DNA of 64,000 bases from Saccharospirillaceae bacterium (GTDB lineage: Bacteria > Pseudomonadota > Gammaproteobacteria > Pseudomonadales > Oceanobacteraceae): NCBI GenBank assembly GCA_021208685.1, contig JAJOJJ010000009.1, positions 31,665 to 95,664 of the forward strand, given 5' to 3'. Shown piece by piece: positions 59,158 through 64,000 of the stretch. Below the pieces are notes generated by a model. That model saw only the letters and a program-made list of their open reading frames with translations. It made no database searches and was not told the origin of the DNA. Every line of letters begins with the position of its first letter. Within the stretch, counting starts at the first letter, position 1. Both the position numbers and the translations under genes were made by a program.

Positions 59158-61548
59158 TCAGGACGCCTTGAGATGCGCGTATTCCTCCGCACCGGATAAA
59201 CGGAACACGCTGACCGCCTCGGACATCAGTTGCGCCTGTTCCAGTAAGGATTCGGCGGCCGCAGCAGCCTCCTCAACCAGTGCGGCATTCTGCTGGGTTA
59301 CTTCATCCATATGAGCAACCGCCTGATTAACCTGCGCCAGACCATTGCTTTGCTCAACAGAAGCCTCAGCAATGCTGCTGGTCAGGTCTTTGACCCGCCC
59401 AATGCTGCTTTCAATATCGGCCATCGTATCCCCGGCCTGCTGTACCTGTTGGCTGCCGTTATCGACCAGCGCAACGGAATCCTCAATCAGCACTTTGATC
59501 TCTTTAGCTGCAACCGCTGAGCGTTGTGCCAGACTTCTGACTTCTGCCGCAACGACCGCAAAACCGCGCCCCTGATCCCCCGCCCGGGCTGCTTCAACCG
59601 CAGCATTCAGCGCAAGAATATTGGTTTGAAACGCAATGCCATCAATCACACTGATAATATCGACGACTTTCCTCGACGATTGCTGAATCTGCCCCATGGT
59701 TTCGATCACCTGCTGCACCACCAGCTTACCTTCCTGGGCAATGTCGGACGAGGCATTCGCCAGATCGTTGGCGGATTTTGCACTTTCAGAATTGCGCATA
59801 ACCGTTTTCGTCAGTTCCTGACTGCTGGCAGCGGTTTCTTCGAGGTTACTCGCCTGGGATTCTGTCCGGCGTGATAAATCGGCATTCCCCTGAGCAATCT
59901 CCCGTGAGGCAACCTGAATGGTCACTCCGGACTGCTTGATTTTACTGACCAGAGCATCCAGATTCCGCACGGTTGCATTAACCGCCTGACTGGTTTCACC
60001 GAATAAGCCCGGATAATTCGCAGCAATACTGAGGGTCAGATCACCATCCGCCAGAGCCGATACCACGCGCATCACATCGCGCAAACCGGTATCAGTGACC
60101 TGCGACAGACGATTCAGCCGTTCAGCCAGCGTCAGCGAAAAACCCTGTTTATCTCTGGTATCAAGACGCACACTGAAATCGCCATCATCCGCCGCCGCAC
60201 GCACCATGCCATCAACCTCGCCAATCACCTTACGCAGCGTTGTCACGGTTTTATTCACACCGGCTTTGGTGCGACCGAATAACCCCGGATAGTCTTTATC
60301 AATAAACTGTTCGAGATCGCCCTGCGCCAAGGCTTCCGCCACGCGAAGAATATCGCTGAAACCGGTATCACAGGTCGAAATCAGGGTATTCAGATGTTCC
60401 AGCATGCTTCTGAAGCGGTACTGATAATGATTGGCGTCACAGCGTTTGCTGAAATCACCCGCCGCACCGGCGGCACTTAATTGCTGGATGTCGTCACTGA
60501 TCGCAACCAGTGCCCGTTTAACCTCGGAAACCGACTGGCTGATCTGCGATTTCTCACCCGGCAAGCGGATCATATCGCGTTCAAAATTCCCCTGAGAATA
60601 TTCAGCGATAATCTCAATCGTCTGATTAATCACGCTGATATAGTCTTCAACCAGCGTATTCACCTGCCCTGCCATTTCACCGAAGGTTCCGGGATAAATC
60701 GCCGCATCCAGACGAGCACTGAGCACACCATCGGCGTGGCGGTCGGCAAGATTCTGCTGGTCTTCCACGTATTTTTGTATTGCGTTCTGCATCTGCTGCA
60801 TCGCGACCATCAGCTGACCGGTTTCATCGTGACGCAACACCTCAATGGTGTTATCGAGTTTGCCAACCGCAATATTTTCGGCAACCGATACCGCCACCGA
60901 CAGCGGCACAGATATCGCGCGAATCAGTAACAGACCGGAGTAAGCCGATAATGCCACTCCGGCAATAATCATCAGCACGGCCAGCAAGCGTACCCACTGA
61001 TACGTTGCCTGAGCGCTGATAAATTCCTCCTTCGCCACATCCAGCTGCAACTGGGTGAGTTCACTGATTTTACTGCTGATAGGATCAATGGTTTTGTATA
61101 GCGGGCCATCAAACTGATCTAATTGCCCCTGCAGCCTGCCGGGATTCAGCAGCAGAAATTGCTCCAGCTCCTGCAGCGAAGCGTCCGCATGATTGAACAG
61201 CTGCTGCGCTTCTGTGGTCAGCGCCTGCTCCTCCTCCGTCAGCAGTGTTGCTATATAGCGTTTCCATTCAGCGTCAATAGCAATGCGGGCGTCATTCAGC
61301 AATGCCAGGGCATTTGCCCCGTCAACCAAACCGGCATTCGCTTTATTCACGGCATCAATCACACTGACAGCGTAATGATCAGAAATGGTTTTAAGCTGCT
61401 GCAGCGGTACAACACGGTCCTCATAGACGGAGCGCAGGGATTGGTTCATACCAGCCAGACTGAATACGCCAATCGCACCAATAAGAACAAGCAGACATGC
61501 CATAAAGGCAATGGTATAGATCAATCTGGAACGAATGGATAATTGCAT
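59158..61548 (-). CDS. Methyl-accepting chemotaxis protein with poly-HAMP module
   Basis: The 796-residue receptor has a membrane helix at about 9-31, a four-helix-bundle-type periplasmic domain, and a second membrane helix at about 185-205. Several HAMP-like repeats follow to about 540; [23 protein letters not shown] and [23 protein letters not shown] are near-copies, cited here in parts. The signalling domain has the tip [20 protein letters not shown] near 636. No C-terminal methyltransferase-docking pentapeptide is seen. The start at 61548 has GGAGG 8 bp upstream; the longer frame to 61653 is not supported. Confidence 0.9.
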   Translation of the reverse strand: MQLSIRSRLIYTIAFMACLLVLIGAIGVFSLAGMNQSLRSVYEDRVVPLQQLKTISDHYAVSVIDAVNKANAGLVDGANALALLNDARIAIDAEWKRYIATLLTEEEQALTTEAQQLFNHADASLQELEQFLLLNPGRLQGQLDQFDGPLYKTIDPISSKISELTQLQLDVAKEEFISAQATYQWVRLLAVLMIIAGVALSAYSGLLLIRAISVPLSVAVSVAENIAVGKLDNTIEVLRHDETGQLMVAMQQMQNAIQKYVEDQQNLADRHADGVLSARLDAAIYPGTFGEMAGQVNTLVEDYISVINQTIEIIAEYSQGNFERDMIRLPGEKSQISQSVSEVKRALVAISDDIQQLSAAGAAGDFSKRCDANHYQYRFRSMLEHLNTLISTCDTGFSDILRVAEALAQGDLEQFIDKDYPGLFGRTKAGVNKTVTTLRKVIGEVDGMVRAAADDGDFSVRLDTRDKQGFSLTLAERLNRLSQVTDTGLRDVMRVVSALADGDLTLSIAANYPGLFGETSQAVNATVRNLDALVSKIKQSGVTIQVASREIAQGNADLSRRTESQASNLEETAASSQELTKTVMRNSESAKSANDLANASSDIAQEGKLVVQQVIETMGQIQQSSRKVVDIISVIDGIAFQTNILALNAAVEAARAGDQGRGFAVVAAEVRSLAQRSAVAAKEIKVLIEDSVALVDNGSQQVQQAGDTMADIESSIGRVKDLTSSIAEASVEQSNGLAQVNQAVAHMDEVTQQNAALVEEAAAAAESLLEQAQLMSEAVSVFRLSGAEEYAHLKAS

Positions 61549-61930
61549 GCGAACGCCCTCCTTGGGCAAACCGACAAAGAAGTCCCCCGAACACCCTGTA
61601 CAACTCTCCGCAGGCTCAGGGTGCATCCATGCCACTATTGAAGCACCTAACAATAACAGGTTTAGTTGAAAAAAAAGAAAATGGAAATCGTACAGCAGGA
61701 AGAAATGTAACTGACCACGGTGGCATCCATCACACGGCCAGTATCATTACATTAAGGAAGGTTTTCGGGCCGGAAAAGCACAGCATTACACGGGGTTTAC
61801 ACGCCGTTGATTGTCCGCAACGGTCTGACAGGTCATGCTACACGCCACATCTGGTTACGATCATGCTGCGCTGTATTGTCAGAGATATGACCGAACCCAA
61901 TACCACAACCGATAGCAAGAGATACCGATA
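61549..61930. other. Divergent intergenic region without recognised gene
   Basis: This 382-bp stretch must hold the promoters of the chemoreceptor and of the lipoprotein gene. I found no convincing sigma-70 or sigma-28 pair and no stable long palindrome. A 100-codon open frame on plus (61629-61931) lacks a Shine-Dalgarno and any recognisable domain, and is left out. Confidence 0.4.
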
Positions 61931-62410
61931 ATGTTCAACCAGCAATTTTCTTTACGCTGCCTGATGTTCAGCGCTTCTGTTTTTCTGTTTGGCTGTGTCG
62001 CCACGGATCAGGAAGCGGAAAACACCGTGTCCCATACCACACTGCATCAGGGGCTGAATCCGGTCAGCGCCGACAGCGACATTAAAACCATCCGCATCGT
62101 CAGCAATGCCGATGACTATCGTGAGCTGCTTGCAGATTATTCGGCTGAAAGCGCCAAAACGCTGGATTTTAATCAATATCAGATTGTGCTGATTGATCTG
62201 GGCAACCGTCCCAGTGGTGGCTACAGCATCCGCATTGACGGCGTACTGGAACAGAATAATCACATTGTGCTTGAATTCACCCAGCTGACACCGGGGACAG
62301 ATTGCAATTACAGTGAAGCCCAGACCAACCCTTATCGTTTTGAAGCCATTAAAAGTCTGAAAGAAATTGTCATTCAGGAAAGCATTGCCGCCGATAAGTG
62401 CAGCCAATAA
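61931..62410 (+). CDS. Lipoprotein with PrcB-like C-terminal domain
   Basis: The 159-residue protein has a lipoprotein signal peptide with lipobox LFGC (cysteine 22). Residue +2 after the cysteine is valine, so outer-membrane sorting is expected. The rest (about 50-155), with IVLIDLGNRPSGGYSIRIDG and VLEFTQLTPGTDCNY, matches the PrcB C-terminal domain pattern known from protease-complex subunits of spirochaetes and various bacteria. Its function here is unknown. It lies 70 bp before the dipeptidase gene, on the same strand. Confidence 0.78.
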   Translation: MFNQQFSLRCLMFSASVFLFGCVATDQEAENTVSHTTLHQGLNPVSADSDIKTIRIVSNADDYRELLADYSAESAKTLDFNQYQIVLIDLGNRPSGGYSIRIDGVLEQNNHIVLEFTQLTPGTDCNYSEAQTNPYRFEAIKSLKEIVIQESIAADKCSQ

Positions 62411-62480
62411 CCCAGAGCATGTTGACCAGAATTAAACAGCCCCTGTCGGACATTGTTGGTAAATCATTCAGGAACATCCC

Positions 62481-63665
62481 GTGCTGCGTACATTACTCTG
62501 CTCATTTTTAATTCTTCTGATTCTGGCACTCATCGGCGCACGCTTGCTGCTGCCCCGACAGGTTGAAATGGGAATGAATACCGTAAAAAATCACGCGCCC
62601 TGGCCGGTATCCGACGCTGCACAACAATTGCATCAGCAATTATTGGTTGCCGACTGGCATGCAGACTCATTACTGTGGGACAGAAATCTGCTTCAGCGCA
62701 GCGACTATGGGCAGGTTGATTTTCCCCGTCTGCACGAAGGTAATGTAGCGTTTCAGGTATTTACCGCCGTCACCAAAAGCCCGAGCGGCCAGAACTACCA
62801 TGCCAACAGCCATGATGCCGCTGATAATATTACCCCGCTGGTCATAGCCCAGACCTGGCCTGTTGCCAGCTGGAGCAGCCTTTTTGAACGCGCGCTTTAT
62901 CAGGTTCAGCGGCTGCAGGATTATGCGCGGGAAGCACCGGATCAGGTACAGATAATCCTCTCTGCAGACGACCTGCGGAAAGTGCTTAATGCCCGGCAGG
63001 CAAGCGCACATCAGAATAAAGCAAACGGGCCTGTCGGGGCGTTAATGGGGATGGAAGGCGGGCACCCGCTGGAAGGTAAGATCGAAAATCTGGAGGCATT
63101 ATACGCAGCCGGTTACCGCCTGATCGGCCTGCAGCATTTTTTTGATAATGAACTGGGCGGCTCATTACACGGCACATCCAACGCCGGCCTGACCGCTTTT
63201 GGCCGTGAGGTTGTACGCAAAGCGGCGGAAAAACACATGATTATTGATCTCGCGCATTCCTCACCACAGGTGGTAAACGATGTGCTGGCGATAACATCAC
63301 AACCACTGGTTGTCAGCCACTCCGGGATATTTTCCCACTGCCGGGTTAAGCGGAATTTTCCTGACACATTAATGCAGAAAATTGCAGCAACCGGCGGCGT
63401 CATTGGCATTGGTTACTGGAAAGATGTTACCTGCGATGACACCCCTGCCGGTATTGTTAAAACCATCCGCAGCGCGATTGAATTACTCGGTGAAGACCAT
63501 GTAGCGCTGGGTTCAGATTTTGATGGGGCGGTGGCCACACAATTCGATACGTCTGAACTGGCCGCCCTGACTCATGAAATGCTGCAACAGGGATTCAGCG
63601 AAACGGAAATCCGCAAAGTCATGGGCGAAAATATGCTGCGGGTCATGCAGCAGATTCTGCCCTGA
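62481..63665 (+). CDS. Membrane dipeptidase (peptidase M19)
   Basis: The 394-residue protein has an N-terminal membrane anchor (residues about 4-24) and the zinc-peptidase M19 barrel. Visible metal ligands are H-x-D in DWHADSLLW, Glu in MGMEGGHPLEG, and histidines in DLAHSSPQ and VSHSGI; LGSDFDGAV is the C-terminal motif. It hydrolyses dipeptides, including D-residue forms, in the periplasm. The start is GTG at 62481, with AGGAA upstream. Confidence 0.92.
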   Translation: MLRTLLCSFLILLILALIGARLLLPRQVEMGMNTVKNHAPWPVSDAAQQLHQQLLVADWHADSLLWDRNLLQRSDYGQVDFPRLHEGNVAFQVFTAVTKSPSGQNYHANSHDAADNITPLVIAQTWPVASWSSLFERALYQVQRLQDYAREAPDQVQIILSADDLRKVLNARQASAHQNKANGPVGALMGMEGGHPLEGKIENLEALYAAGYRLIGLQHFFDNELGGSLHGTSNAGLTAFGREVVRKAAEKHMIIDLAHSSPQVVNDVLAITSQPLVVSHSGIFSHCRVKRNFPDTLMQKIAATGGVIGIGYWKDVTCDDTPAGIVKTIRSAIELLGEDHVALGSDFDGAVATQFDTSELAALTHEMLQQGFSETEIRKVMGENMLRVMQQILP

Positions 63666-64000
63666 GACAAAGATCTGTAATGCACCAGAAATGCAACAGG
63701 CGATGCATTGCATACTCAGACACCAGGCCTGTCGACCACTGCTGTCCCACCGTTTTTAATCAGCACCATAGCGGACAAAAACAGCACTTTTTAACATCAA
63801 GGCCTGTTGCCTCCCAGGGGAACTTATCCCCTTGCCGGCGGGCCGACCCCAGCTTCGCGCTTTCTGGGCCGTCACCCTTGAAACCTTGATATTTACTGGC
63901 CGCGCGGCTCATCGGCCATCCATGGCCGGAGCCACTTGTCCGCATCCCTGCGGACAGACCAGACATATCTGCGGTTTCTGCGGCGGCCCCAGAGGCGCAG
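63666..64000. other. Hairpin-rich stretch at the right edge, possible repeat or structured RNA
   Basis: No convincing gene is seen in these 335 bp. Four hairpins lie close together: 63817-63831 (GGGGA/TCCCC), 63848-63868 (CCCAG/CTGGG), 63906-63933 (GGCTC..CGGCCAT/ATGGCCG..GAGCC) and 63938-63955 (GTCCGCA/TGCGGAC). A 68-codon frame on minus (63966-63760) covers the same bases but lacks a clear Shine-Dalgarno and has odd composition. A genomic repeat or structured RNA fits better; the element may run past the window. Confidence 0.4.

Noticed and set aside
61629..61931. 100-codon plus frame upstream of the lipoprotein gene
   Set aside because: It has no Shine-Dalgarno, no domain and low-complexity composition, and lies where promoters are expected.

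Overview
The window looks like chromosomal housekeeping DNA from a marine gammaproteobacterium, most likely an Oceanospirillales relative of Thalassolituus, Oceanobacter or Oleispira. This rests on three things: Pseudomonas-like gene order (LysR-leuCDB-asd-fimV-truA-trpF-...-folC), gammaproteobacterial TCA genes, and c-di-GMP and chemotaxis genes of marine type. The genus is an inference. I see no rRNA, tRNA, CRISPR array, prophage or complete insertion sequence.

Left part, mostly minus strand (1-12 kb): folC (cut by the left edge), trpA, trpB, trpF, truA, a fimV/hubP-like polar hub gene, asd, leuB, leuD and leuC, with a divergent LysR gene. In pseudomonads accD sits just before folC. Here trpA ends 4 bases before folC and accD is absent. 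Next come a tandem universal stress protein, a Pta/Ptb-family acyltransferase and a small flavodoxin-like protein (13-15.6 kb). A 271-bp MITE-like element with perfect 22-bp terminal inverted repeats follows, then a membrane GGDEF-EAL protein whose other end carries a collapsed relic of the same element.

Central part (18.5-33.4 kb): prpE, then the oxidative TCA block sdhCDAB-sucAB-lpdA-sucCD on the minus strand, with gltA divergent from sdhC. The sdh/gltA intergenic region has a clear sigma-70-type promoter in each direction and a perfect 18-bp palindrome in the sdh leader. To the right are a 3-hydroxyisobutyrate-dehydrogenase-family enzyme, an unrecognised 192-residue protein, a MOSC protein, CheV and an EAL-HDOD protein.

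The 38-46 kb region holds an FGGY kinase, a GlpD-like dehydrogenase, an alkyldihydroxyacetonephosphate-synthase-like flavoprotein, a divergent AraC regulator and an MFS-PlsC fusion. This set suggests glycerolipid, possibly ether-lipid, metabolism. The 46.4-52.3 kb region is an envelope glycolipid block: heptosyltransferase, a UPF0104 membrane protein, a polyprenyl-phosphate-type GT2, an ArnT-like GT and a PAP2 phosphatase.

The most unusual locus is at 52.3-59.1 kb. A small XRE-like protein is divergent from fabB, and fabB is followed by one 1640-residue polypeptide that carries all acetyl-CoA carboxylase functions in the order CT-alpha, long unassigned helical region, CT-beta, biotin carboxylase, biotin carrier. 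Together with the missing accD, this suggests that a single-chain carboxylase has replaced the usual four-subunit AccABCD enzyme. The right end has a poly-HAMP chemoreceptor, a PrcB-like lipoprotein, an M19 dipeptidase, and a hairpin-rich stretch without a confident gene.
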